From positions 1-64,000 of the forward strand of contig JAIYCW010000078.1 in NCBI GenBank assembly GCA_027487815.1: a DNA stretch of 64,000 nucleotides, written 5' to 3'. Under the pieces are notes generated by a model. That model was not told the origin of the DNA. It saw nothing but the letters and a program-made list of their open reading frames with translations, and did not search any database. Position 1 is the stretch's first letter. Every line of letters begins with the position of its first letter. Source of the stretch: Burkholderiales bacterium. Lineage in GTDB: Bacteria; Pseudomonadota; Gammaproteobacteria; Burkholderiales; Burkholderiaceae_E. Shown one piece after another: positions 54,450 to 63,125 of the stretch. A program made the translations under genes and the position numbers.

Positions 54450-54899
54450 ATGGCCACTGCCAAAAAGCCTGCCGCTAAAAAACCTGCTGCCAAAAAAGCT
54501 GCAGCCCCCGCCAAAAAGCCCGCAGCCAAAAAAGCTGCAGCCCCGGCAAAGACACCAGCTGCTAAGCCCGCTGCTAAAAAAGCAGCAGCTCCAGCCGCCA
54601 AAAAGCCGGCTGCCAAGAAAGCAGCCCCTGCTGCGAAAAAGCCGGCTGCTCGCAAGCCCAATGCTGCATTCATGAAGGCGCTGACTCCAAGCAAGGCCTT
54701 GGCCGCGGTGATTGGCGATAAAGCTGTGCCGCGCACGGAAGTCGTCAAGAAAATCTGGGAATACATCAAGAAGTTCAAGCTTCAAGATGCCGTCAACAAG
54801 CGCATGATCAATGCTGACGAAAAGCTCAAGGCCGTGTTTGGCAAAGCGCAAGTCACGATGTTTGAAATGACCAAGCTGGTGAACAAGCACCTCAGCTGA
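54450..54899 (+). CDS. SWIB/MDM2 domain protein with histone-H1-like tail
   Basis: The 149-residue protein has two parts. Residues 1-70 are Lys/Ala/Pro repeats of the type KKPAAKKAAAPAK, as in histone H1 and bacterial H1-like proteins. Residues 72-147 form a SWIB domain (ALAAVIGDKAVPRTEVVKKI; LQDAVNKRMINADEKLKAVF). SWIB domains occur in eukaryotic chromatin remodellers and in chlamydial and some proteobacterial proteins. It probably binds DNA non-specifically and condenses or organises it; the evidence is composition and domain. GAGG precedes ATG 54450. A strong terminator follows at 54950, so it is monocistronic. Confidence 0.87.
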   Translation: MATAKKPAAKKPAAKKAAAPAKKPAAKKAAAPAKTPAAKPAAKKAAAPAAKKPAAKKAAPAAKKPAARKPNAAFMKALTPSKALAAVIGDKAVPRTEVVKKIWEYIKKFKLQDAVNKRMINADEKLKAVFGKAQVTMFEMTKLVNKHLS

Positions 54900-54949
54900 C
54901 CCGTGGCGAGCCGCCTGCGAGCCAGGCGATGTTCGTAAACCACCAAAGA

Positions 54950-54977
54950 CGCCACCTTGCCGGTGGCGTTTTTGTTT
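54950..54977 (+). terminator. Rho-independent terminator after the SWIB gene
   Basis: CGCCACC (54950-54956), a five-base loop and GGTGGCG (54962-54968) are followed by TTTTTGTTT. This strong terminator lies about 50 bases past the SWIB stop and just before the convergent LysR gene, so it may serve as a partial terminator for both. Confidence 0.85.
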
Positions 54978-54983
54978 GCCGCG

Positions 54984-55889
54984 TTAGTGCGATGACGATG
55001 CAAAAGCCGGCAGGTGGATTTTCATGAAGTCTATGAATGAACGGACGCGAAGAGCCAAATGTTTGCGGCGCGCAAACACTGCGAAAATACTGTTGTCGTG
55101 TACCGCATAGTTTTGCAAAACGCTGACCAAGCGCTGCGCCTGGAGGTCTTCATTGACCTCCCATTCACTTCTCCAGGCCAAGCCCAGGCCTTGCAGTGCC
55201 CAAGCGTGGAGCACCGCCCCGTCGTTGCATTCGAGCGCTCCTCCGACCCGAACAGCTTGTTGTTGGCCGTCAATGTCGAAAAGCCAGCCGCGAGCTTGAT
55301 TCCCGGCGCTACCAAAGGTGAGGCAACTATGGCGGGTGAGCTCCGAGGGATGGTTGGGCGTGCCCGCGCGTTGCAGATACAGGGGAGAGGCCACCACCAT
55401 TCTGCGGTTTTCGGCCAAGCGGACTCCAATCAGGCTGGAGTCATCGAGATGACCAATGCGGATCGCAATATCAAATCTTTCATTGACGATATCCACCAAG
55501 CGATCTGACAGATCGAGTGTGATGGTGATATCCGGAAATTGTTGAAGGTAAAGCGGCACCAAGGGGGCGATGTGCTTGCGCCCAAATCCGGCGGGGGCCG
55601 TAATCCGCAGGTGCCCGCTTGGAGACTGGCCGCCGAGAGACACTGATGCTTCTGCGTTTTGAAGGTCTGTGATCAAGCGCTGGCAATCTTCCAGGAATGT
55701 GGTTCCCTCCAAAGTCAGGCTGATACGTCGGGTGGTGCGGATCAACAGGCGCACGCCGAGCCGCTCTTCCAGCGCATCCAATCGACGTCCAATAATGGCG
55801 GCGGCAACGCCTTCCTGTTTGGCCGCTGCAGACAGGCTGCCGCGGGCCGCCACAGCAATGAAGGTTTCGAGTTGTTTGAGTCGATCCAT
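54984..55889 (-). CDS. LysR family transcriptional regulator
   Basis: Regulator of about 301 residues with an N-terminal winged helix (LETFIAVAARGSLSAAAKQ; GRRLDALEERLGVRLLIRTTR) and a substrate-binding domain (GHLRITAPAGFGRKHIAPLV; VNERFDIAIRIGHLDDSSL) of the CrgA/DhcR-like subgroup. ATG 55889 starts the conserved N-terminus; the frame is open to 55940. It is divergent from the GGDEF-EAL gene across 184 bases, and LysR proteins often act on such divergent regions. The target is not known. Confidence 0.88.
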   Translation of the reverse strand: MDRLKQLETFIAVAARGSLSAAAKQEGVAAAIIGRRLDALEERLGVRLLIRTTRRISLTLEGTTFLEDCQRLITDLQNAEASVSLGGQSPSGHLRITAPAGFGRKHIAPLVPLYLQQFPDITITLDLSDRLVDIVNERFDIAIRIGHLDDSSLIGVRLAENRRMVVASPLYLQRAGTPNHPSELTRHSCLTFGSAGNQARGWLFDIDGQQQAVRVGGALECNDGAVLHAWALQGLGLAWRSEWEVNEDLQAQRLVSVLQNYAVHDNSIFAVFARRKHLALRVRSFIDFMKIHLPAFASSSH

Positions 55890-56073
55890 CCCGGAAGAAT
55901 ACCGCTTGTTCAGGATGCTTAACGGCGATTGTCGGTGCAAGTTCTTGCCCGGTTTGCTAGTGAGTCGCGTCAGCTGTGGTTGCCAACGCTCGATCGCCTG
56001 CCATTTGATTCGTTCTGGGTGCCGCCGGTCAAAATTGTCGGCTTGAACTCACCCGTTCATTTGACAATTCGGT

Positions 56074-58437
56074 ATGCAAATTCCCAACCGATGGGCTGTA
56101 CCTGCCTGGACAGCCGCTTTGGCAGTTTTCCTTGTGACGGGTGCCGTATGGTGCGCCGCGCAGGTGCTTGACCATCAGCGGCAGCTGGCCAGCCGCGGTC
56201 AGCTAGATCTTGGCGAGCGTGTCATGGACGCCAAGCTGGCGTTATGGCGCGAAGAGGCGCTCACAGGCGCCGTTCAAACCTCACGCGATACGGTTTTGTT
56301 ACGGGCGCTGCAAAGTGGTCATCGGGAAGCGCTGGAAGGCGCTTTGGCGGCGGGTATGCGCAAGGCAAGCGCTCAGCGGATCATTTGGTTTTCCTCACGG
56401 GGTGAAGGCAGGGTGGAGTTATTGGCCCCGGATGCCCGCGCCAAGGATGCGCCGTTGGGTGCACTGGCCCTGAAGCTGCTTCGGGAGTTGTCTGATGAGG
56501 CTTTGCGGCAGGGCAAAGCGCAGCAGGTCATTTATCAGGGCACCGAGCAGGTGTGGAGTGTAGGTGCAGCTCAGCTGCCAAATGAGGCAGGTGTCGTAGT
56601 ACTGATGCTGGAGTTGCCCAAGCGAATTGAGCGGGAATCAGTGGCGCTGGGACTGGATCTGAGATTGACCGCCCGTGCCAAGGACAAGCCCGAGGATATG
56701 GCTTCGGGCGACACCCTGGTTCGAACCCTTTATGTGCCCGAAGCATCCACCCGAACGTTGGCAGTCGAGATTCGCCCCGCCTCAAAGCCGGTACAAGGGA
56801 TCGACTATCCGGTGCTCGGAATTGCAGGATTGGTGCTGGGTGGGCTGGGGCTGGCTTACGGGTTGTGGTGGTCTTCGCAGCAACCCCTGCGCCAACTTGG
56901 TCGGGTAGTGCAGCAGTTAAGCTCCACTCCTGAGCGTTCAGCACGCCAACTCGAGATCTCTGATCCCGATCCCATATGGCAGGCATTAAGTTCGGCATTG
57001 GGCGGAGTGGTCGAGGTGCTGGGTAAGCGGGAGGCCCATTGGCGGCAACTTGCCCTGAACGATCCCTTGACGACGCTTCCCAACGCGGCAATGCTCAGTG
57101 AGCGGCTGGGTAAAGTCATGCAGCAAGCGACCCGTGCGCAAAAACCGGTTTCCGTGCTGAGGATTGACCTGGAAGAGTTTCGTACTCTCAATGCGTCGTT
57201 TGGTTACGCGGCCGGCGATCAAATGCTCAGGGAAGTGGGCGAACGCATTCGCAGCCTGTTGCGAGGCGCAAATAGTCCGGCGCGCCATCGCACCGCCGAT
57301 TTGTCTCAGGCCGACGCTGAGTGGCTTCAACCGGTGGTGGGGCGCCTTGGAGGCGATGACTTCATTGCGCTGCTGCCCGATTGTGATGCCGATCAGGCTC
57401 AGCGGGTAGCTGCGCGCGTGATAGACGCGCTCGGACGCCCGTTCAGCATTGAGGGTCAGCAATACTGGGTCAAGACTCATGTGGGCGTGGCCAGCGCGCC
57501 TGAACATGCGCTGGATTCGATTCTCTTGTTGAGAGCCGCAGAAACAGCGCTTGCGAGTGCGCGTGCCGCGCAGCGCAGTGCGGTGGTTTATAACCTAGAT
57601 CACGAAAAACAGCGTCAACAGCAGCTTTCCTTGCTTGCCGAGCTGCGCCAGGCCTTGCTTGGCAATGAACTGTTGCTGATGTATCAGCCCAAAGTGGACT
57701 TGAGTAATTCCGAGCGGTTGCGCGTGGAAGCTTTGCTGCGCTGGGAGCATCCGGAGCGAGGGTTGCAAAGTCCGGCAGAGTTTGTGCCTTTTGCCGAGCG
57801 TACCGGATTTATTGTCGAAGTTACGCGCTGGGTGATTGATCAGGCCTTGCGCCAGGTCATGGCGTGGCGCAAGCAGGGTCTTGATGTTCAGATCGGGGTC
57901 AATCTTGCCGTGGCCGATGTGCGAAACGCTGATTTTCCTACCTACGTTATTGAACGCTTGCGCTTTTATCAACTGCCGCCAGATTGTCTGACAGTGGAAA
58001 TCTCCGAGGCCGCTCTGGGCAGCGAACCCGAGCTGGTACGCAATTGTCTTCAAGTGCTTGATCGTTATGGTGTGAAGCTCGCCATTGATGATTTCAGTGG
58101 AGGCGCATCGGCGCTTGCCTATCTCGATGACTTGCCTGTGAGCGTAGTCAAGATAGAGCGCGCACTCATCGCCGGAATGATGCTGGATGCGGCGCGCCAG
58201 ACGCTTGTGAGAAGCAGTATTGAGTTTGCCCACCAGCGTGGTCTACAGGTGATGGCAGAAGGTGTTGAGAATGCGGCAACATTGCAGTTGCTTCGCGACT
58301 TCCAATGTGATTTTGCGCAGGGGTACTACTTTGGTAAGCCTCTGCCCGCCGATGCTTATCCGGCATGGGTGCAACATCAGGCACGCCGCTTTCAGGCGAG
58401 TTCAGGGAACTTTACCGAGCTTGCGGTAGGAATCTAG
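56074..58437 (+). CDS. GGDEF-EAL domain membrane protein
   Basis: The 787-residue protein has a transmembrane segment near residues 9-30, a periplasmic sensor region to about 240, a second membrane segment (YPVLGIAGLVLGGLGLAYGL), a HAMP-like linker, and tandem GGDEF and EAL domains. The GGDEF loop is GGDDF (426-430), differing from the canonical GGDEF at the fourth residue, and an insert of about 20 residues precedes it with no RxxD site. The EAL domain keeps EALLRW (Glu552), VNL, TVEISE, IDDF, the Lys in VKIE, AEGVE and FAQGYYF, although loop 6 is altered (DFSGGAS instead of DFGTGYS). It is probably a c-di-GMP phosphodiesterase with a weak or regulatory cyclase domain. Its end overlaps the WHy gene by 26 bases. 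Confidence 0.88.
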   Translation: MQIPNRWAVPAWTAALAVFLVTGAVWCAAQVLDHQRQLASRGQLDLGERVMDAKLALWREEALTGAVQTSRDTVLLRALQSGHREALEGALAAGMRKASAQRIIWFSSRGEGRVELLAPDARAKDAPLGALALKLLRELSDEALRQGKAQQVIYQGTEQVWSVGAAQLPNEAGVVVLMLELPKRIERESVALGLDLRLTARAKDKPEDMASGDTLVRTLYVPEASTRTLAVEIRPASKPVQGIDYPVLGIAGLVLGGLGLAYGLWWSSQQPLRQLGRVVQQLSSTPERSARQLEISDPDPIWQALSSALGGVVEVLGKREAHWRQLALNDPLTTLPNAAMLSERLGKVMQQATRAQKPVSVLRIDLEEFRTLNASFGYAAGDQMLREVGERIRSLLRGANSPARHRTADLSQADAEWLQPVVGRLGGDDFIALLPDCDADQAQRVAARVIDALGRPFSIEGQQYWVKTHVGVASAPEHALDSILLLRAAETALASARAAQRSAVVYNLDHEKQRQQQLSLLAELRQALLGNELLLMYQPKVDLSNSERLRVEALLRWEHPERGLQSPAEFVPFAERTGFIVEVTRWVIDQALRQVMAWRKQGLDVQIGVNLAVADVRNADFPTYVIERLRFYQLPPDCLTVEISEAALGSEPELVRNCLQVLDRYGVKLAIDDFSGGASALAYLDDLPVSVVKIERALIAGMMLDAARQTLVRSSIEFAHQRGLQVMAEGVENAATLQLLRDFQCDFAQGYYFGKPLPADAYPAWVQHQARRFQASSGNFTELAVGI

Positions 58438-58912
58438 CCAAGAGCTCCCGAATATTGCCTTTGCGCTCGAAGCTCAAAGGTAGCGCCAAGGGACCCCAGG
58501 CGACGCTGCCTTTCAGCTGATAAAGTTGATCGCCCGACGAATTCTGGCGCAAGCTACGCATCGAATCGGTGATCTTGCCAAACGGCACGCTCAACTTCAT
58601 TGGCACCATACTGCTGCCCTGAGGCGGGATGGTAAAGCTACCGGTGGGGCCTTGGCCAAAAGCAACCGGCACCCCTAGCAACGCAAGCTCGAGCCGAAGG
58701 TTCGAAAGCGGTAGGGCTACAGCATTGGGATTCTTGAGATCAAGCTTAAGATCAAACACCATCTCTTTCAGATCAAACCGACCCACCGACAGGTCGTTAA
58801 GACTGATCTCGGGAGCTTTCAGGTCAGATGGTGGCAGGACGGTCGCACAGCCCGCACTCAGCATAATCCACGGGCCAAGCGCTGAAGCTCTTAACGCTTG
58901 CCGTCGCATCAT
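58412..58912 (-). CDS. WHy/LEA14-like lipoprotein
   Basis: The 166-residue protein has a lipoprotein signal (MLSAGC lipobox, Cys near residue 22). The mature beta-sandwich resembles LEA14/WHy domains: GRFDLKEMVFDLKLDLKNPN, then LPLSNLRLELALLGVPVA. Such proteins are thought to protect against desiccation or stress. The start is GTG or ATG near 58912 (MMRRQ). It is convergent with the GGDEF-EAL gene, overlapping by 26 bases, and lies 31 bases after the aminotransferase, so it may share that transcript. Confidence 0.78.
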   Translation of the reverse strand: MMRRQALRASALGPWIMLSAGCATVLPPSDLKAPEISLNDLSVGRFDLKEMVFDLKLDLKNPNAVALPLSNLRLELALLGVPVAFGQGPTGSFTIPPQGSSMVPMKLSVPFGKITDSMRSLRQNSSGDQLYQLKGSVAWGPLALPLSFERKGNIRELLARFLPQAR

Positions 58913-58943
58913 CAGGGGGTTCTCCTTGACGGCATAGGCTGGG

Positions 58944-60140
58944 CTAGAGGCCCGCGAGACGCTCTAGCGCCAGATCCAGTGTTTCATCACGCTTGGCGAA
59001 ACAAAAGCGCACCACGCCATGCTCCACCGGAGTATCGTAAAACGCAGATAGCGGAATGGCAGCCACGCCAAGCTCGGTGGTGAGCCACTTTGCGAACTCG
59101 GCTTCGGGAAGGCTGGAGATCGCGCTGTAATCCACCAATTGAAAATAGGTGCCCTCACAGGGAAACAACTTGAAGCGCGTGCGCGCGAGGCCCGCACGGA
59201 AACGGTCGCGCTTTCGCTGATAGAACTGGGGCAGGCTCATGTAGGGCTCGGGGTCAGCCAGAAAGCTTGCAAGCCCATGCTGCATCGGTGTATTCACTGT
59301 GAACACATTAAATTGATGCACCTTGCGAAACTCAGCGCTCAGGGCTGCCGGAGCTGCGCAATAAGCCATTTTCCAGCCGGTGACATGGAAGGTTTTGCCA
59401 AATGAAGACACGACAAAACTTCGTGCCGCAAGACCCGGATAGCGGCATGCCGATTGATGAGGGGCACTGTCAAACACCATGTGCTCATAGACTTCATCGC
59501 TGATCACGAGCAAATCATGTTCAAGCGCGATCGCCTGCAAGCGCAGCATATCCGCATCATTGAGGATCATGCCGCTGGGATTGTGTGGGGAGTTCACCAT
59601 GATCAGGCGCGATGCCGGCGTGATGGCCGCCTCGACTTGATCCCAGTCGATTCGAAACTGATCAGTCATGGGTACAAGCACTGGGCTCGCGCCCGCCAAG
59701 AGGATGCCAGGCAAATAGGAGTCGTAAGCGGGCTCGATCACGATCACCTCATCGCCGCTCGAAACCGAGCACAGCAGCGCGGTGAGAATTGCCTGGGTGG
59801 CGCCTGCAGTGATCGTGATCTCACTGCCCGGGTCATAGTGCTGCCCATACAGCCGCGAAATTTTTTCGCTCACGGCCTGGCGTAGCGCGGGCACCCCAGC
59901 CATCGGCGGATATTGATTGTGGCCCGCGTGCATGGCTTGCGCGACTTGGTCAATCAGCTTGGGATCACAACCAAAATCGGGAAACCCCTGGCCGAGATTG
60001 ACCGCCTCATGCTCGCTCGCCAACGCAGACATGACGGTGAAGATAGTCGTTCCAACCTTGGGAAGCTTGCTGGCTATTGAGGGCTGGGAGTCTATTGCGG
60101 GTGGGGAAGCCACCGCGCTTGAGGGTAATGGTGCGTTCAT
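58944..60140 (-). CDS. PLP-dependent aminotransferase, methionine aminotransferase-like
   Basis: The 398-residue class I aminotransferase has ITAGATQAILTALLCSV, MVNSPHNPSG (the conserved NPxG), ISDEVYEHMVF, and the PLP lysine in SSFGKTFHVTGWKMAY. This last motif matches YbdL/methionine aminotransferase and kynurenine aminotransferase relatives. The reaction is probably transamination of methionine or an aromatic or sulfur 2-oxo acid. The start overlaps the end of the PIN gene by four bases (ATGA, 60137-60140), so the two are translationally coupled. Substrate inference is moderate. Confidence 0.85.
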   Translation of the reverse strand: MNAPLPSSAVASPPAIDSQPSIASKLPKVGTTIFTVMSALASEHEAVNLGQGFPDFGCDPKLIDQVAQAMHAGHNQYPPMAGVPALRQAVSEKISRLYGQHYDPGSEITITAGATQAILTALLCSVSSGDEVIVIEPAYDSYLPGILLAGASPVLVPMTDQFRIDWDQVEAAITPASRLIMVNSPHNPSGMILNDADMLRLQAIALEHDLLVISDEVYEHMVFDSAPHQSACRYPGLAARSFVVSSFGKTFHVTGWKMAYCAAPAALSAEFRKVHQFNVFTVNTPMQHGLASFLADPEPYMSLPQFYQRKRDRFRAGLARTRFKLFPCEGTYFQLVDYSAISSLPEAEFAKWLTTELGVAAIPLSAFYDTPVEHGVVRFCFAKRDETLDLALERLAGL

Positions 60141-60664
60141 GCCTGCATTTTATCCATGAACCACTGCGCAGTGGCATGACGGGGATGCTCAATCGTGCCG
60201 CGTCCGGCGCGCGCCAGTGTCTTGGCAAGCCGTAAAAGTGCCTTGTCTTTCGTGAGTACGACGTCTGTGAATCCTGCAGTTAGCCAATCCAGATAGATCT
60301 GATCGTCCGGATCGGTGCATTGCCAGGAGCAAGACGGGAGGATATCGGCTTGGGGTGTTACCAAAGTGTCGAAGCGGGCCAGTAATTCAGGGGCCCGACC
60401 AGCCAGAGCTGCACCGCGCCAGCTGATGCGATTGAGCACCTGATCGAGTTCGAGACGCATGAGGCTGTGAGCCGTCAGGCGCGCCTGACCCAGTGCCACG
60501 CAGGATCGAAGTGCCTGGATTGCCGGATCATCAAACACCAGCCAATCCAGCCAGACATTCGTATCAAGCGTGATCCGCAACGCGGATTTACGGTGACTAA
60601 GCGGGGGCATTGGGAGAGGCGCGATAATTGTGCTCGCTTGCTGCTTCGTCTGTTCCTGGGGCAT
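60137..60664 (-). CDS. PIN domain protein (putative toxin-type nuclease)
   Basis: The 175-residue PIN domain protein has acidic active-site candidates in ITLDTNVWLDWL, LMRLELDQVL, CTDPDDQIYLD and VLTKDKALLRL. It fits the PIN family often annotated as a toxin component, but no antitoxin gene is adjacent; instead it is coupled to the aminotransferase. The start may be ATG 60664 or ATG 60610, which begins closer to the domain. RNase activity is likely from the residues; a TA role is not supported by context. Confidence 0.75.
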   Translation of the reverse strand: MPQEQTKQQASTIIAPLPMPPLSHRKSALRITLDTNVWLDWLVFDDPAIQALRSCVALGQARLTAHSLMRLELDQVLNRISWRGAALAGRAPELLARFDTLVTPQADILPSCSWQCTDPDDQIYLDWLTAGFTDVVLTKDKALLRLAKTLARAGRGTIEHPRHATAQWFMDKMQA

Positions 60665-60699
60665 GCCTGCTTTTTGTTTCCACTTTGGATTGAGTGTTC

Positions 60700-61494
60700 A
60701 TGATCGTTGTATTGTCGCCTGCCAAGTCCCTCGACTACACCAGCCCGATTCGCGTGCGCACAGCGACCCAGCCCCGCATGCTTGAGCATAGTGTGCCGCT
60801 GATTGAGCGTTTACGCGGCATGCAGGCCCCTGAGCTCGCCGAGCTGATGACGATCAGCCAGAATCTGGCCGAGCTCAATCGTGATCGATTTATGGATTGG
60901 CATCTGCCTTTTGACCCCCGCAATGCTCGACAGGCCATGCTGGCCTTTGATGGTGATGTGTACGAGGGCTTGCAGGCGCGTGCCATGAGCTCGGAGGATC
61001 TGAAGTGGGCGCAGCAGCGGGTGAGGATTCTGTCGGGGCTTTATGGGGTGTTGCGCCCGCTTGACCTGATGCAAGCCTATCGCCTGGAGATGGGTACCAG
61101 CCTTGGAGTGGGATCGGCCAGAAATCTGTATCAGTACTGGGGGCCGAGAATAGGAAAGCTCCTGCAGGAAGATGCCATCGCGAGCAAATCCAAGGCGGTT
61201 GTGAATTTGGCTTCAGAGGAATACTTCAAAGCGGTTGATACGCGCGAGCTTGATGTGCCAGTAATTCAGCCAGTATTTCTCGATGGCAAGGCTCCGGCAT
61301 CGGGCGGAGCATTTCAATACAAAGTCATCAGTTTTTTCGCCAAGCGTGCGCGGGGCCTGATGGCCCGCTATGCGATTGAGCATCGCATCAAATCCCCTGC
61401 AGACCTGAAAGCTTTTGATCTCGAAGGCTATCGATTCAACCCGGCCGGGTCAGACGCGACCCGCTGGGTATTCCAGAGGGTCTCGCCTGCTTGA
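60700..61494 (+). CDS. yaaA: Peroxide stress protein YaaA (DUF328)
   Basis: YaaA of about 264 residues with the family opening MIVVLSPAKSLDYTSP, LSGLYGVLRPLDLMQAYRLE and the C-terminal KVISFFAKRARGLMARY. YaaA limits intracellular iron and DNA damage during peroxide stress. ATG 60700 is chosen over GTG 60694. It is divergent from the PIN gene by 35 bases and convergent with the OmpA-like gene by 15 bases. Confidence 0.93.
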   Translation: MIVVLSPAKSLDYTSPIRVRTATQPRMLEHSVPLIERLRGMQAPELAELMTISQNLAELNRDRFMDWHLPFDPRNARQAMLAFDGDVYEGLQARAMSSEDLKWAQQRVRILSGLYGVLRPLDLMQAYRLEMGTSLGVGSARNLYQYWGPRIGKLLQEDAIASKSKAVVNLASEEYFKAVDTRELDVPVIQPVFLDGKAPASGGAFQYKVISFFAKRARGLMARYAIEHRIKSPADLKAFDLEGYRFNPAGSDATRWVFQRVSPA

Positions 61495-61509
61495 CCATGA
61501 GCAGAGGCC

Positions 61510-62028
61510 TTAATTGGCTGCGCTAACTTCCACCCGACGTGCTTCGCGGTCGTCCGCACCACCGGTAGTTTCCTGGGGCTTGCGCATCTCGATCTGCTGA
61601 TCGGTCAGCCCGGCTGCGATGAGCGCCTGCTTGACTGCCATGGCGCGATTTTTGGCCAGTTCGGCGTTTTGCTCGGGATTACCCGTTTTATCATGGAAAC
61701 CTGAAATCGCGAGTTTGGCGGCCTTACCACCTTTCACCGCTTCAATCATCGCCGCGAGCTGGACATTGGCGTCGGCAGGTAGATCGGTTTTACCAGTTTC
61801 GAAGTAAAACTTGATCGCTGCTAGCGCATCAGTGGCGGGAGGAGCGGCCACTGGGGAGGCAGTAACTGGTGCGGCCATAGTAGGCGCGCTTGCCGCTACA
61901 GGGGCAGGGCTGGCATTCATTGCAGCAAGAATCGCTGGAATGATGGCTACTGCTATTGCGATAGTAACCGCAATGCCAAGGATCCAAGCAACGATGCCGT
62001 TGCCTTCATTATTCTGATCATCGTCCAT
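61510..62028 (-). CDS. OmpA-like protein with a single N-terminal membrane segment
   Basis: The 172-residue protein has one membrane segment (about 13-37: IVAWILGIAVTIAIAVAIIP), an Ala/Pro/Val-rich linker, then an OmpA-like C-terminal domain (FYFETGKTDLPADANVQL; SGFHDKTGNPEQNAELAKNR). It is probably an inner-membrane-anchored periplasmic protein that binds peptidoglycan. It lies 44 bases after murB, also a cell-wall gene, on the same strand. Confidence 0.82.
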   Translation of the reverse strand: MDDDQNNEGNGIVAWILGIAVTIAIAVAIIPAILAAMNASPAPVAASAPTMAAPVTASPVAAPPATDALAAIKFYFETGKTDLPADANVQLAAMIEAVKGGKAAKLAISGFHDKTGNPEQNAELAKNRAMAVKQALIAAGLTDQQIEMRKPQETTGGADDREARRVEVSAAN

Positions 62029-62072
62029 CAGTATCGTTCCAAAAGCGGGAAAACCCCGGATTATAAGGCCTG

Positions 62073-63113
62073 CTACCAGATCACAGGCTCGGCCTCGAGA
62101 TGAACCCCAAAGCGCTGCTCAACATCGCGCTGAATGGCTTGGGCCAGATCAGCTATTTGCTGCCCCGATGCTTTGGCGTGATTCACGATGACCAGGGCAT
62201 GCTGGGTATGCACACCTGCGTCGCCCTTGCGATAGCCTTTCCAGCCACATTGATCGATCATCCAGGCGGCTGAAATCTTTACTTGCGGTGCGAAGCCTGC
62301 AGCTTGCGGCGCAGGCCATGCGGGCAGTTTTGGATACTTCCTTAACAGGGCGGTCGCTTCGGGTTGATCGATCAGAGGATTCTTGAAGAAACTTCCAACA
62401 TTGCCCAGTTGAGCGGGATCGGGCAGCTTGCGTTGACGGATTCGAATCACCGCTTGAGCAACTTCAAGCGCGTTTGGTGCGGTAATCCCGGCTTGGTTGA
62501 GCTCAGTTTGCAAATCGGCATACGCATACCGGGGCTCGGCTCCACGCTTGAGCCTCATGGCAACTTCAACAATGACCCAATGCTGGCCTTGAGGGCGCTT
62601 AAAGATGCTGTCGCGATAGCCAAACGCGCATTCATCGCGAGTCAGAGTAGTTGTCTGGCCAGTGATTCGGTCCATGACTTTCACATGGTCGAGCACATCC
62701 TTGATCTCCACACCGTATGCACCAATGTTTTGCACCGGCGTGGCCCCCAACGTGCCTGGAATGAGAGCCAGATTTTCCAGGCCGTCCCATCCCTGGCCTA
62801 GCGTCCACATCACAAATGGATGCCAGGGCTCACCAGCTGCCGCCCGAACCAGGGCATGCCCGTCATCCAGAACTTCGATCACACGCCCAAGCAAGCCGAC
62901 TTTGACTACCCGGCCAAGCTTGGAGCTGCGCATCACGATATTGCTGCCGCCGCCCAAAAGATAAGCGGGATCTGGCCCCGCAAACCAGCCCTGTTTTACT
63001 GCTTCCTGGAGCTGCTCGATTGAGCTTGCTTCCAGCAGCGCTTCGGCGTGAGCCGCAAGACCCAGTGTGTTGTAGGGCAGCAGGCAGGCCTCTCGCCTGA
63101 CATTCAGCAGCAC
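62073..63113 (-). CDS. murB: UDP-N-acetylmuramate dehydrogenase
   Basis: The 346-residue type I MurB has the FAD-binding LLGGGSNIVM and PGTLGATPVQNIGAYGVE, the catalytic Ser in NVGSFFKNP, and the final Glu in HLEAEPVIW. It reduces UDP-GlcNAc-enolpyruvate with NADPH to UDP-MurNAc in the cytoplasm. The start is GTG 63113, 12 bases after the scpA stop, so the two genes are cotranscribed. The conserved opening YNTLGLAAHAEAL lies close to it. Confidence 0.93.
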   Translation of the reverse strand: MLLNVRREACLLPYNTLGLAAHAEALLEASSIEQLQEAVKQGWFAGPDPAYLLGGGSNIVMRSSKLGRVVKVGLLGRVIEVLDDGHALVRAAAGEPWHPFVMWTLGQGWDGLENLALIPGTLGATPVQNIGAYGVEIKDVLDHVKVMDRITGQTTTLTRDECAFGYRDSIFKRPQGQHWVIVEVAMRLKRGAEPRYAYADLQTELNQAGITAPNALEVAQAVIRIRQRKLPDPAQLGNVGSFFKNPLIDQPEATALLRKYPKLPAWPAPQAAGFAPQVKISAAWMIDQCGWKGYRKGDAGVHTQHALVIVNHAKASGQQIADLAQAIQRDVEQRFGVHLEAEPVIW

Positions 63114-63125
63114 AAGCGTCGGGTC

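Noticed and set aside
54456-54660. Repetitive AAAAAGCC-like DNA considered as a repeat array
   Set aside because: The repetition is codon-level Lys/Ala/Pro coding in the SWIB protein, with no constant spacers, so it is neither CRISPR nor a non-coding satellite.
60137-60664. Toxin-antitoxin locus
   Set aside because: Only a PIN protein is present; no antitoxin-like small gene adjoins it.
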